The notes beneath the pieces are model-generated. The model did no database searches. It was given only the letters and a program-made list of their open reading frames with translations, and had not been told where the DNA came from. A DNA stretch of 55,142 nt from an uncultured Microbacteriaceae bacterium (GTDB lineage Bacteria; Actinomycetota; Actinomycetes; Actinomycetales; Microbacteriaceae). Below, in pieces: positions 16,342 through 25,135 of the stretch (position 1 is the stretch's first letter; every line of letters begins with the position of its first letter). The position numbers and the translations under genes were made by a program. The stretch lies in NCBI GenBank assembly GCA_937872445.1, contig CALMSL010000200.1, forward strand, positions 1-55,142. Direction: 5' to 3'.

Positions 16342-17046
16342 ATGGCATCAAAGAAGAACACCGGCAAAGCGAACTCCTCGACCTCCGCCGCTCCAACTGT
16401 CAAGGAGGAGCGTGCGCAACGGCGCCTGGCCAAGATCGACGCATTCAAGAAGGAGCAGGCCAGGCGAAAGCGTACTCGGGCGATCGCCATTTGGGCGGGT
16501 GCGGTTGCCGGTGTCGGGGTGATTGCGATCATTGCGACGCTCGTCATTGTCACAAACACGCCGAAAGTCGACCCGCAGAACATCGAACTCACCGGGTTGA
16601 AAACCTGGAATCTGGAGTCCGGAAAACACGTCGATCCCGACCCGGTCAACTACCTCGCCGACTACGGGATGAACCCGCCCGCCGGGGGCGCGCACTGGTC
16701 AGCGGAGCTGAATTGCGGCGTGTACACCGAGCCGCAGCAGAACGAACTGGCGGTGCACTCGCTTGAACACGCCGCCGTGTGGGTCACGTACAATCCGGAC
16801 CAGGTGTCCGGCGCCGATCTGAAGGCTCTTACGGACCGCATTCCGCGCACATACGCGATCCTCTCTCCCTACCCGGGTTTGGATGCACCCGTGGTCGCAT
16901 CGGCCTGGGGTGCTCAGGTGAAACTCAGCGGTGTGGACGACAAACGACTTGACGGGTTCATGGCGAAGTATCGGGAATCTCCCAGCGCCCCGGAACCCGG
17001 CGCACCCTGCTCCGGTTCCGTCGACGGTCCCGGCAAGGTCAGGTGA
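16342..17046 (+). CDS. DUF3105 single-pass membrane protein
   Basis: About 234 residues. A Lys/Arg-rich N-terminus, one membrane helix (~49-72) and an external domain with the DUF3105 pattern: GMNPPAGGAHW, LNCGVYTEPQ, AVHSLEHAAVWVTYNPD, and a C-terminal ILSPYPGLDAPVVASAWG. The conserved His/Cys residues could bind metal; the function is unknown. No convincing Shine-Dalgarno is visible, so ATG 16342 is a choice; in-frame ATGs at 16324 and 16282 are possible, with a TAAATT box at 16274-16279. Divergent from the cyclase-like gene and overlapping the ABC exporter gene tail to tail by 8 nt. Confidence 0.82.
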   Translation: MASKKNTGKANSSTSAAPTVKEERAQRRLAKIDAFKKEQARRKRTRAIAIWAGAVAGVGVIAIIATLVIVTNTPKVDPQNIELTGLKTWNLESGKHVDPDPVNYLADYGMNPPAGGAHWSAELNCGVYTEPQQNELAVHSLEHAAVWVTYNPDQVSGADLKALTDRIPRTYAILSPYPGLDAPVVASAWGAQVKLSGVDDKRLDGFMAKYRESPSAPEPGAPCSGSVDGPGKVR

Positions 17047-18886
17047 CCTGTTCCTTGTAGAGCCGCGCGTAGGCGCCGCGCGCAGCCATGAGTTCTGCAT
17101 GGGTTCCGCGCTCGACGATGCGGCCGGCCTCGATCACGAAGATCACATCCGCGGCCACGATCGTGGACAACCGGTGGGCGATCGCGATCGTCGTGCGGCC
17201 GCGGGATGCCGCGTCGAGCGCGTGCTGCACGACGCGCTCCGAAATGGAGTCGAGGGCGCTTGTCGCTTCGTCCAGGATGAGAACCCCCGGGTCCTTGAGG
17301 AGCACGCGCGCGATCGCGATCCGCTGTTTCTCTCCGCCGCTCAGACGGTACCCGCGCTCCCCGACGACAGTGTCGTACCCCTCAGGGAATGAGGCGATCG
17401 TGTCGTGGATGTTGGCGGCGCGGCAGGCCTGCTCGATGGCTTCCGCATCCGCATTCGGCCTCGCATACCGCAGGTTTTCGCCGATCGTCGCGTGGAAGAG
17501 GTACGTCTCCTGACTCACGATCCCGATGTTCGCGAGCAGCGACTGCTGATGCAGTTCCCGCACGTCGTCTCCCGCGAACACGACCCGCCCGTGGGTGGCG
17601 TCGTGAAAGCGGGGGATCAGGTAGGAGATGGTCGTCTTTCCGGCTCCGGATGGCCCGACGAACGCGGCGAACTGGCCCGGTTCGATCGTGAACGACACGT
17701 CCTTGAGGGTGGGTTCGGACTGGCCGGCCTCGTCGGGGTAACCGAACGTGACGTGGTCGAACTCGACCTTCCCGAGGTCGCCGCCGTGCACCTGAACGGG
17801 GCGCGCCCCCGCCGAGTCGGTTATGCGGGGAACGAGGTCGAGATATTCGAAAATGCGCGCGAAGAGCGCGCCGGAGGTTTGCAGGTCGAGGGCGACGCGC
17901 ATGAGCCCGAGGAGGGGAAACATCAGTCGGGCTTGCACGGTCGTGAACGCCACGATGGTGCCCGCCGTGACCGGCACCTCGCCGAGGATGAGCCACGCGG
18001 CGCACAGGTAGATGATGGCCGGAATGATGGCGAGGAAGATCTGGACCATGGCGAAAAACCACTGGCCGCTCATCTGCAGCCGCACCTGAAGCCTCACCTG
18101 GTTGTCATTCTCGGCCCGGTAGCGAGCGACTTCGGCCGACTGCTGGTTGAAGCTCTTGGCAAGCAGGATGCCGGACACGGAGAGCGTCTCCTGCGTGATC
18201 GCGGTGAGCTCGCTCAGCGACTCCTGGGTTTTTGTGGCGATCCGGGCCCTGACCTGGCCGACGCGGCGCTGGGCGATCACGAGCAGCGGCATGAGAATGA
18301 GTGCGACGATCGTCAGCTGCCAGGACAGCAGCAGCATCGCGATGAACGCGGCGATGACCGTGACCGTGTTGCCAAGGACGCTGGACACCGTGTTCGTGAG
18401 CACACCGGAAACGCCGCCGACATCGTTCTGCAGCCTGGACTGGATGATGCCCGTCTTCGTGCGGGTGAAGAACGCGAGCTCCATACGTTGCAGGTGGTCG
18501 AACAGGGTGACGCGCAGCGAACCCATGACCTTGTTGCCGACGGTCGACGTGAGCCAGGTCTGCCACACCCCGAGCGCGCCGGAGGTGAGGTAGATCGCCA
18601 CCATGAGGGCGAGGATGCCGCCGAGCACGGGCAGGTCGGGGCCGCCTTGGGGGAACAGTCCGCGGTCGAAGGCCTGCTGGGTGAGCAGCGGGGGCAGCAC
18701 GGAGAGGCCCGCGCCGATGACCACGAGAACACCCGTCGTGATGAGCGCAACTTTGTGCGGCAAAAACAGCTGGGCGATCCGGTGGAACAGGTCATCCACC
18801 TTCGGTGCGGCCGCGTTCGCCGCGCGCTGGAGAGCAACATCCCCGCTGCTGATGCGGCTCCTGCCGCCGCCACGCATTCCACTCAT
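17039..18886 (-). CDS. ABC exporter, fused permease and ATPase (MsbA/LmrA type)
   Basis: About 615 residues. Six membrane helices (~45-345) precede a complete ATPase: Walker A GPSGAGKTT, signature LSGGEKQRIAIARVL, Walker B VLILDEATSALD and the H-loop IAIAHRLST. It should work as a dimer and export a lipid or hydrophobic compound, substrate unknown. The start is uncertain among three ATGs (18895, 18886, 18877); 18886 is a compromise. It lies 26 nt after the aglG-like gene on the same strand, but that gene set has its own solute, so co-function is not implied. Confidence 0.9.
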   Translation of the reverse strand: MSGMRGGGRSRISSGDVALQRAANAAAPKVDDLFHRIAQLFLPHKVALITTGVLVVIGAGLSVLPPLLTQQAFDRGLFPQGGPDLPVLGGILALMVAIYLTSGALGVWQTWLTSTVGNKVMGSLRVTLFDHLQRMELAFFTRTKTGIIQSRLQNDVGGVSGVLTNTVSSVLGNTVTVIAAFIAMLLLSWQLTIVALILMPLLVIAQRRVGQVRARIATKTQESLSELTAITQETLSVSGILLAKSFNQQSAEVARYRAENDNQVRLQVRLQMSGQWFFAMVQIFLAIIPAIIYLCAAWLILGEVPVTAGTIVAFTTVQARLMFPLLGLMRVALDLQTSGALFARIFEYLDLVPRITDSAGARPVQVHGGDLGKVEFDHVTFGYPDEAGQSEPTLKDVSFTIEPGQFAAFVGPSGAGKTTISYLIPRFHDATHGRVVFAGDDVRELHQQSLLANIGIVSQETYLFHATIGENLRYARPNADAEAIEQACRAANIHDTIASFPEGYDTVVGERGYRLSGGEKQRIAIARVLLKDPGVLILDEATSALDSISERVVQHALDAASRGRTTIAIAHRLSTIVAADVIFVIEAGRIVERGTHAELMAARGAYARLYKEQVT

Positions 18887-18912
18887 GGCTTTCATTATGC
18901 AGCGCTGAAGAG

Positions 18913-19890
18913 TTAGCCCTTCGTGGAGCCGGCAAGCAGTCCGCGCACGAAGTACCGCTGCAGCGCGAAGAACACGACGAGCGGGATCACGATCGCGATG
19001 AACGCGCCAGCGGTCAGCAGGTGCCATTCCTGACCGTACTTGCCGGTCACCTCCGCCAGAAGCTTCGTGATCGGCGCGACGGTTCCGTCGGCGAAGACGA
19101 GGGCCACCAGCAGGTCATTCCACACCCACAGGAACTGGAAAATTCCGAATGCGGCGATCGCCGGCATCGTGAGCGGGAGGATGATCCGGAAGAAGATCTG
19201 GCCGTGGCCTGCGCCGTCCACCCTGGCCGCCTCGATCAGCTCACGCGGGATTTCCGACACGAAGTTGTGCAGCAGGAAGATGGCCAGCGGCAAGGCGAAG
19301 ATCGTGTGGGCGATCCACACTTGCGAATAGGAGGTGCCCTGGTTGAGTCCGCTGAACAACTGGACTCCGCCGATGTTCATCCCGCGGGAGAACAGGGTGA
19401 GCAGCGGCACGAGTGCCATCTGCAACGGGACAATTTGCAGCGCGAACACACCGATGAAGACCCAGTCCTTACCCTTGAAGTCGATCCACGCGAACGCGTA
19501 CGCCGCGAGCGAGGCGATCACGAGCGGGATGACCGTGGCGGGAAGCGTGATGGCGATCGAGTTGAGGAACGCCTCCCCCATCGTCAACTGGGTGTTGCCG
19601 GCGGAAAGCACCTGCACGTAGTTGTCGAACGTGAATCCCCAATTGGAGAAGATCGTCCACCAACCGGTTGTCGCCACTTCCTTCGCGGGGCGCAGCGACG
19701 AAATCAACAACCCCAGGGTGGGCGTGGTCCAAATGATCGCGATGATGAGGGCGGCGATCGTCGCGGTCCGGCTCGTCAGTCGCCGTTTGACCCGCTTGGC
19801 GGGCGAGTGGGCCTCTGCGGCCTCGCCGCGGGCGAGTTGCCTCTCGGTATTCCGGTCGATGGGCAGGTCGACGGGCGCAACGGAGCTCAT
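18913..19890 (-). CDS. aglG: sugar ABC importer permease (AglG/MalG type)
   Basis: 325 residues with six membrane helices after a ~40-residue charged N-terminus. The EAA loop that contacts the ATPase is EIPRELIEAARVDGAGHGQIF. It forms the membrane channel with the AglF-like permease. Overlap with aglF is 4 nt (ATGA), so the two permeases are made in equal amounts. The cluster has no ATPase gene of its own, so a shared MsiK/MalK-type ATPase encoded elsewhere is expected, as is usual in actinobacteria. Confidence 0.88.
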   Translation of the reverse strand: MSSVAPVDLPIDRNTERQLARGEAAEAHSPAKRVKRRLTSRTATIAALIIAIIWTTPTLGLLISSLRPAKEVATTGWWTIFSNWGFTFDNYVQVLSAGNTQLTMGEAFLNSIAITLPATVIPLVIASLAAYAFAWIDFKGKDWVFIGVFALQIVPLQMALVPLLTLFSRGMNIGGVQLFSGLNQGTSYSQVWIAHTIFALPLAIFLLHNFVSEIPRELIEAARVDGAGHGQIFFRIILPLTMPAIAAFGIFQFLWVWNDLLVALVFADGTVAPITKLLAEVTGKYGQEWHLLTAGAFIAIVIPLVVFFALQRYFVRGLLAGSTKG

Positions 19891-21020
19891 CGGATCTCCC
19901 TCTGTTTCTTGATCTGTCTCGCGTTGTAAACAATGATCGGCATGACAAGCAGGAACAACACCACGGCGAAGGCGGCGCTACGGCCGGATTCGAACCCCTT
20001 CCACTGCGTGTACATTTCGTTCGCGATGACGCTCGTTTCGTTTGTACCGGCCGTCATCGTCCGCACGATGTCGAAGACCTTGAGCGACGCTATCGAAATT
20101 GTGGTGAGCACGACGATGAGGGAGCTTCGGATGCCCGGAACCGTCACGTTCATGAAGCGCTGCCACGCATTCGTGCCGTCGAGCTCTGCCGCCTCCAACT
20201 GCTCGGCAGGGACGCCCTTGATCGCGGCGGACAGGATGACCATGGCGAATCCGGTTTGGATCCAGATGAGCACGACGATCAGGAAGAACGTGTTCCACGG
20301 CGAGTTTTGCAGCCAGTACACCGGCTCGCCGCCGAACCACACGACGATCTGGTTGAGCAGCCCGATTTGCGCGTCGCCGACCGGCTTCGCGTCGTACACG
20401 AACTTCCAGATGATGCTCGCGCCGACGAACGAGATCGCCATGGGCATGAAGACGAGGGCCTTGAAGATCTTCTCACCGCGGGACTTGTCGATGAACGCGG
20501 CGTAGGCGAGGCCGAAAATTGTGGACAGCGTGGGAACGATGAGCACCCACACGATCGTGTTCACGACCACGCGGATGCCGTAGGGCTGCGTGAAAATCCA
20601 GATGAAGTTGTCGAAACCGACGAAGTCCCGGCTCCGGTTGTCCTGGAACGCCTGAATCGTGGTGCCGATGGTGGGATACACGAGGCCGATTCCGAGCAGG
20701 ATCACCGCCGGCGCAAGGAATCCGACCAACTGGAACAAATAGCCTGCGCCCTGCCGGGATCGGTAGTCGAGCAGGAAGAACCCGCCACCGAGCACAGCGG
20801 CGATGAGGGCCGCCCAGAACACCGAGCCAAGCAGGAGCATGGCCACGAGCGGAACGAGCACGCACACGGCAAGTCGGATCACGGTGTAGCGCCGACCCGT
20901 GCGCGGGGCGATTTCGATGAAGAAGAGCAGAAGCCCGATGACCGCAAGGAATGCGACGATGACGAGGATGATCTGCAACCAGGCGGGAAGTGTCGCGATC
21001 CAGCCGAGGAAATCTGACAT
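19887..21020 (-). CDS. aglF: sugar ABC importer permease (AglF/MalF type)
   Basis: 377 residues, longer than minimal MalF-type permeases because of a three-helix N-terminal region (~10-85) before the core helices. EAA loop: GVPAEQLEAAELDGTNAWQRF. The segment GTTIQAFQDNRSRDFVGFDNF is typical of the alpha-glucoside branch. I chose ATG 21020, with AAAGG 7 nt upstream, over the TTG at 21026. Second gene of the aglE-F-G operon; a strong hairpin separates it from aglE. Confidence 0.88.
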   Translation of the reverse strand: MSDFLGWIATLPAWLQIILVIVAFLAVIGLLLFFIEIAPRTGRRYTVIRLAVCVLVPLVAMLLLGSVFWAALIAAVLGGGFFLLDYRSRQGAGYLFQLVGFLAPAVILLGIGLVYPTIGTTIQAFQDNRSRDFVGFDNFIWIFTQPYGIRVVVNTIVWVLIVPTLSTIFGLAYAAFIDKSRGEKIFKALVFMPMAISFVGASIIWKFVYDAKPVGDAQIGLLNQIVVWFGGEPVYWLQNSPWNTFFLIVVLIWIQTGFAMVILSAAIKGVPAEQLEAAELDGTNAWQRFMNVTVPGIRSSLIVVLTTISIASLKVFDIVRTMTAGTNETSVIANEMYTQWKGFESGRSAAFAVVLFLLVMPIIVYNARQIKKQREIR

Positions 21021-21108
21021 TGTCAACCTTTCGAGTGCGTCTTCGGACTCTATGGGGTGTTGTGCGAGCGTACCAGTGCTGCGCGAAGCCGCACAGCGGA
21101 ACCGGTGG

Positions 21109-21136
21109 GTGGGGCCGACGTTTCCGTCGACCCCAC
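21109..21136 (-). other. intercistronic mRNA hairpin between aglE and aglF
   Basis: A 12-bp stem (11 pairs) with a GAAA tetraloop on the transcript strand: GTGGGGTCGACG-GAAA-CGTCGGCCCCAC. No T-run follows. This position, after the binding-protein gene, is where stabilising or partly terminating hairpins raise binding-protein levels over permeases. Confidence 0.6.
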
Positions 21137-21149
21137 CGTCACTCGATTT

Positions 21150-22490
21150 CTAGCTTGACGGCCAGGAGCCGTCGATTGTTTTCAGTACTTCGTCAACCGA
21201 TTTCCCGTTGATCCAGTCGACCATGCCGGTCCAGAACGAACCGGAGCCCACAACACCGGGCATCAGGTCCGACCCGTCGAAGCGGAAGGTCGTCTTCGGG
21301 TCCTGAAGGATCTTGATTGCCTCCGACAGGATCGGGCTGGACGCGTTCGCCGGGTCAAGCCCGTTGTTCGCGCTGATGACGCCGCCGAGCTTCACTCGGC
21401 TGTTCGCCCACTCGGGGCTGGACAGGTACTCCTGCACCTTGATCGTGTCGGCATCGTTCGAGAACGCCGCGACGATCTCGCCACCACCGGTGACCGCGTT
21501 GCCGCCAGCCTGCACGGACGGGGTCATGAAGGCCCAGATGTTCTTGTCCGGGCCGACCGTGGTGTTGCCGTTCTTCGGGTCGGTGAGGAACCCGTCGAAG
21601 AACGACGCCTGGTGCGTGAGCGAGCACGTGCCGTTGCCCATGGCGCGGGCAACATCACCGAACGCGGTCGCGTTGATCGACTTCACGTCACCGAATCCGG
21701 CGTTCACGTAGTCCGGGTTCAGCAGGATCTTTCCGACTGAATCGAACGCGGCCTTGATCTGCGGGTCGGAGAACTTGACCTTGTGGCTCACCCAGTCGTC
21801 GTAGACCTGAGGACCGGCCTGGCGAAGAACGAGGTCTTCCACCCAGTCGGTGCCCGGCCAGCCCGACGCGTCGCCGGAGCCGAAACCTGCGCACCACGGC
21901 GCGGTTCCCAGCTTGTCGCGCATCTGCTTGGTCAGGTCAAGGAGACCCTGCCACGTGGTGGGTACAGTCCAGCCGTTGTCCTTGAACTGCTTCGGCGAGT
22001 ACCAGATGAAGCCCTTGACGCTGGCCATCAAAGGCGCGCCGTACAGCACTCCATTGGTGGTGGCGTAGTTCGCCCAGTCCTTCGACCAGTACTTCTCGAC
22101 GTTGGCCTTCACCCCGGCGGGTGCCGGCTGGATGAGATTGCGCGACGCCAGGTCTCCGAGGAGCCCGGGCTGCGGGAAGATCGCAAGGTCGGGAGCGTTT
22201 CCGCCCTGAGCCCGGATGCTGATCTGGGTCTCGAACTCCTTGCTCGCTTCGTACTTGATCTGGATGTTGTTGGCCTTCTCCCAGTCCGCCCAGGACTTCT
22301 GGAGAAGTTCTGCTTCGGTGTCCGAGATACCGCCGTAGATGGTGACGACACCATCTGCTTTGCCTGCGTCGCCGGGGCCGGTGGCGGCTCCGCCGCCTGT
22401 CCCGCCGCCCGAGCAGCCGACGAGAGCCAGGCTCGAAACGGCCAGGATCGCGAGGGGTGCTGTGAGACGTCTGTGCAAGGTGGAACTCAT
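21150..22490 (-). CDS. aglE: sugar-binding lipoprotein of an ABC importer (AglE type)
   Basis: 446 residues. Signal peptide with lipobox LVGC (Cys26) followed by a Gly/Ser linker, so it is a membrane-anchored extracytoplasmic binding protein. GGNAPDLAIFPQPGLL, the aromatic WYSPKQF and the segment GSGDASGWPGTDWVEDL fit the alpha-glucoside branch, so maltose-, trehalose- or sucrose-like ligands are likely. GGAGGA lies 8 nt before ATG 22490. First gene of aglEFG, divergent from the LacI-type regulator and controlled from the GGAACCGGTTCC operators. Confidence 0.88.
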   Translation of the reverse strand: MSSTLHRRLTAPLAILAVSSLALVGCSGGGTGGGAATGPGDAGKADGVVTIYGGISDTEAELLQKSWADWEKANNIQIKYEASKEFETQISIRAQGGNAPDLAIFPQPGLLGDLASRNLIQPAPAGVKANVEKYWSKDWANYATTNGVLYGAPLMASVKGFIWYSPKQFKDNGWTVPTTWQGLLDLTKQMRDKLGTAPWCAGFGSGDASGWPGTDWVEDLVLRQAGPQVYDDWVSHKVKFSDPQIKAAFDSVGKILLNPDYVNAGFGDVKSINATAFGDVARAMGNGTCSLTHQASFFDGFLTDPKNGNTTVGPDKNIWAFMTPSVQAGGNAVTGGGEIVAAFSNDADTIKVQEYLSSPEWANSRVKLGGVISANNGLDPANASSPILSEAIKILQDPKTTFRFDGSDLMPGVVGSGSFWTGMVDWINGKSVDEVLKTIDGSWPSS

Positions 22491-22819
22491 GTATTTTCCT
22501 CCTCAGTGAGGTTCTCCCGACGGGCCCAATGGGGGACCCACGGGTCGAGCATGGTGCGGACCTGCCCCGAGGCGTCCAATCGTGCCCACCATCGGGAACC
22601 GGTTCCATGTCACAAGCTACGGCACTTTCAAGGCCGACTGCAAGCGCTCGCTACCCCCTGATTGCTAACAGTTGAGTCACGTTCGGTGCGGAAGGCGCTC
22701 CACCTGGCTTTCATCCGTCGCCCCGCTACGGGGAACAGGAGGCGTCATCTCTGGAACCGGTTCCATACCGACGTCAATCTGGCTATGCTGTGCACCGTAC
22801 GTGCCAAGGGAGGTCCCGG
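22491..22819. promoter_or_regulatory. divergent aglE / lacI-type control region with two operators
   Basis: 329 bases without a gene. Two identical 12-bp perfect palindromes GGAACCGGTTCC are at 22595-22606 and 22753-22764, both followed by A. The central CpG is the hallmark of LacI-family sites. Their 158-bp spacing, close to 15 helical turns, would permit DNA looping. One site is nearer aglE, the other nearer the regulator gene, so autoregulation is probable. Confidence 0.8.
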
Positions 22820-23854
22820 ATGAGTGCCATCGCTGATGTCGCGCGCCTCGCCGGCGTCTCCAAATCCACGGCAAGCCGCGCGCTCAGCGGTCGCGGGTAC
22901 GTCTCGGAGTCAACCCGGGAACGCGTCGTGCAGGCCGCTGCCGAGCTGGGTTTCGTCGTGTCGTCGAACGCGGCGAGCCTCGTCACCGGCCAGTCCAGGA
23001 ACGTCGGCGTGGTGATCCCGTTCATCAACCGCTGGTTTTTCGCCGAGGTGTTGGATGGAATTGAGTCCGCCCTGATCAGCTCCGGGTACGATTTAACCCT
23101 CTACCGGATGAGCCCGGATGCCGAGCAGCGGCGGCGCGTGTTCGACTACTTCCTCGTGCGGAAGCGCGTGGACGCCGTCATCGCCATCGGCATCGAGTTG
23201 ACCGCGCGCGAGGTTGACAGGTTGCAGTCGCTCGGAAAGCCCATCGTGGGCCTCGGCGGGCCGATCGACGGCATCCCCACGCTCAACATTGACGATGTCG
23301 AAGTGACGAGGATGGCGACGGAGCTCGTGATCAACCTCGGGCATCGGGACATCCTGCATCTGGGCGGCGACCTCGATGAGCAGCTGGACTTCCGGGTCCA
23401 CGAACAGCGCCTCGCCGGCTATCGGCTGGCGATGGCCACGGCCGGGCTTGAGGCCCACGAAAAGGTTCGCGCGGTGCCGTTCGACGTGCCGGGCGGCTAC
23501 GCCGGAGCCCTGCAGGTTCTCGCCGATCCGCGGCTGAGACCGACCGCGATCGTCGCCGGATGCGATGAGGTTGCCGTCGGCACCATCATCGCGGCCCGCC
23601 AGCTGGGCATTCAGGTGCCTTCGCAACTGTCCGTCGTGGGCATCGACGGCCATTCGCTCGCGCCCATGTTCGGCCTCACCACGTTTGAGCAGCATCCGGC
23701 ACAGCAGGGGGCGCTGGCGGTGAAGATGATCCTCGACGAACCGCCGTCGCCCGCATCGGATGCCGGCCCGCGCCGGACCATCCTGCCGGTAACTCTTTCC
23801 GTCCGCACGAGCACCTCGGGACCGCCCGTGGCGAGGGCCGCCGGGGCCGCCTGA
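22820..23854 (+). CDS. LacI-family transcriptional regulator of the sugar importer
   Basis: 344 residues. The N-terminal helix-turn-helix and hinge are clear (IADVARLAGVSKSTASRALSGRGYVSESTRERV), followed by a periplasmic-binding-protein-like sensor domain (NVGVVIPFINRWFFAEVLDGIE, VVGIDGHSLAPMFGLTTFEQ). It should repress aglEFG until a sugar or sugar phosphate binds. I chose ATG 22820 with GGGAGG 6 nt upstream. Divergent from aglE; a bidirectional terminator separates its end from rplL. Confidence 0.92.
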   Translation: MSAIADVARLAGVSKSTASRALSGRGYVSESTRERVVQAAAELGFVVSSNAASLVTGQSRNVGVVIPFINRWFFAEVLDGIESALISSGYDLTLYRMSPDAEQRRRVFDYFLVRKRVDAVIAIGIELTAREVDRLQSLGKPIVGLGGPIDGIPTLNIDDVEVTRMATELVINLGHRDILHLGGDLDEQLDFRVHEQRLAGYRLAMATAGLEAHEKVRAVPFDVPGGYAGALQVLADPRLRPTAIVAGCDEVAVGTIIAARQLGIQVPSQLSVVGIDGHSLAPMFGLTTFEQHPAQQGALAVKMILDEPPSPASDAGPRRTILPVTLSVRTSTSGPPVARAAGAA

Positions 23855-23873
23855 ACCTCTGCGGAGACACGAA

Positions 23874-23918
23874 GAAGGTGCCGCCCCGGTGTGAATTCAC
23901 ACTGGAGACGGCACCTTC
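23874..23918. terminator. bidirectional terminator between the lacI-type gene and rplL
   Basis: Arms GAAGGTGCCG (23874-23883) and CGGCACCTTC (23909-23918) enclose a 14-bp perfect palindrome GTGTGAATTCACAC (23889-23902). It lies between convergent stops at 23854 and 23948. Confidence 0.75.
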
Positions 23919-23947
23919 ACTCTTACGCCGGGTCGCCCCGGCGCGCA

Positions 23948-24343
23948 CTACTTGAGGGTGACGGTGGCGCCAGCCTCTTCGAGCTGAGCCTTCGCCTTGT
24001 CGGCGTTCTCCTTGTTGACGCCCTCGAGCACGGTGCTCGGTGCGCCGTCAACGAGCGCCTTCGCCTCGCCGAGGCCGAGGCTCGTGAGCGCGCGAACCTC
24101 CTTGATGACCTGGATCTTCTTGTCTCCGGCCGCGTCGAGGACGACGTCGAACGTGTCCTTCTCGTCGGCTTCGTCAGCTGCAGCACCTGCGCCACCGGCG
24201 GCAGGTGCGGCGGCGGCAGCGGCAACCGGTGCCGCTGCGGTGACCTCGAAGGTCTCCTCGAACTTCTTCACGAACTCGCTCAGCTCAATGAGCGTGAGCT
24301 CCTTGAACGCGTCGAGCAGCTGGTCTGTGGTCAGCTTCGCCAT
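23948..24343 (-). CDS. rplL: 50S ribosomal protein L7/L12
   Basis: 131 residues. N-terminal dimerisation helices ([22 protein letters not shown]), an Ala/Gly-rich hinge (~37-57) and the C-terminal factor-binding domain ([20 protein letters not shown] ... [13 protein letters not shown]). It forms the stalk that recruits translation GTPases. AAGGAG precedes the ATG. Follows rplJ by 64 nt and shares the L10 leader control. Confidence 0.98.
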   Translation of the reverse strand: MAKLTTDQLLDAFKELTLIELSEFVKKFEETFEVTAAAPVAAAAAAPAAGGAGAAADEADEKDTFDVVLDAAGDKKIQVIKEVRALTSLGLGEAKALVDGAPSTVLEGVNKENADKAKAQLEEAGATVTLK

Positions 24344-24407
24344 GGGTTTCTCCTTTGCTTACGTTGTGGAACTGATCCGCCGAAACTTTCCGGCGAAGTA
24401 TTTCGAA

Positions 24408-24917
24408 TCAGGCTTCCTGCTTCAGACGCAGCGCGTCGACCGTGCGAACGGCCTTCGACAGCGGTGCGTTGAACAGGTATGCCGCGCCGAACAGCGACTG
24501 CTTGAAGGCACCGGCCAGCTTCGCCAGCAGCACCTCCCGGCTTTCGAGGTCGGCGAGTTTGGTGACCTCTGCCGCACTGAGGGCGTTACCGTCGAAGTAA
24601 CCGCCCTTGATGACGAGCAAAGGGTTCGCCTTGGCAAAGTCACGAAGAGCTTTCGCCACGGCGACGGTGTCGCCGTGGACGAAGGCGATTGCCGACGGGC
24701 CGACCAACTCGCTGTCAAACGAGTTGATTCCGGCCGCATTCGCTGCAATCTTGGTCAGCGTGTTCTTCACCACGGCGTAGGTTGCGTGCTCACTGATCGA
24801 CATGCGCAAATTCTTGAGCTGCGCGACAGTGAGTCCGCGGTACTCGGTGAGCAGGGCGGCGTTCGAGTTGCGGAAATGTTCCGTCAGCTCGGCGACCGTC
24901 GCTTCCTTGTTCGCCAT
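24408..24917 (-). CDS. rplJ: 50S ribosomal protein L10
   Basis: 169 residues. The rRNA-binding globular part ([31 protein letters not shown] ... [15 protein letters not shown]) and the C-terminal helix that holds L7/L12 dimers are both present. GAGGAG precedes the ATG. The L10-L12 complex should bind the leader RNA upstream and repress its own operon. In this genome rplK-rplA are not adjacent but about 17 kb away on the same strand. Confidence 0.98.
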   Translation of the reverse strand: MANKEATVAELTEHFRNSNAALLTEYRGLTVAQLKNLRMSISEHATYAVVKNTLTKIAANAAGINSFDSELVGPSAIAFVHGDTVAVAKALRDFAKANPLLVIKGGYFDGNALSAAEVTKLADLESREVLLAKLAGAFKQSLFGAAYLFNAPLSKAVRTVDALRLKQEA

Positions 24918-24959
24918 GGCACTCCTCTATTTCGGTGACCACCGGGCGACGAGGGCAAG

Positions 24960-24988
24960 AAAAAAGCTCCGGCGCATGCGCACGGAGC
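24960..24988 (-). terminator. attenuator hairpin in the rplJ leader
   Basis: On the transcript strand GCTCCG and CGGAGC close a stem over GCGCATGCGC, directly followed by TTTTTT. It is a textbook intrinsic terminator, placed 43 nt before the rplJ start and after the L10 leader, so it can act as a regulated attenuator. Confidence 0.8.
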
Positions 24989-25098
24989 AGGGATACCGAA
25001 CAATCCGGAAATCTACTTCACACACCTGCGCGGGTCTTCGCTCTCGCGACTCTTCGCGGCACTCCCTTGCGGGCATGCCGAACCAGCGGTCTTTGGCT
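24989..25098 (-). ncRNA. ribosomal L10 leader RNA
   Basis: The transcript begins near GGACGGAGCCAAAGACCGC and contains the CAAAGACCGCTGGT segment (near 25082-25095) and the CCGCGCAGGT segment (near 25024-25034) that form the L10-binding fold in other bacteria, with a long GC-rich helix between. It leads into the attenuator. Assignment rests on recognised motifs, not on a covariance model. Confidence 0.7.
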
Positions 25099-25104
25099 CC
25101 GTCC

Positions 25105-25133
25105 AGACTATCGTCTCGGGGGCATCACCACAA
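25105..25133 (-). promoter_or_regulatory. rplJL promoter
   Basis: On the minus strand TTGTGG (25133-25128), 17-bp spacer, TAGTCT (25110-25105). The predicted start falls near 25098, just before the L10 leader motif. Confidence 0.55.
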
Positions 25134-25135
25134 AA

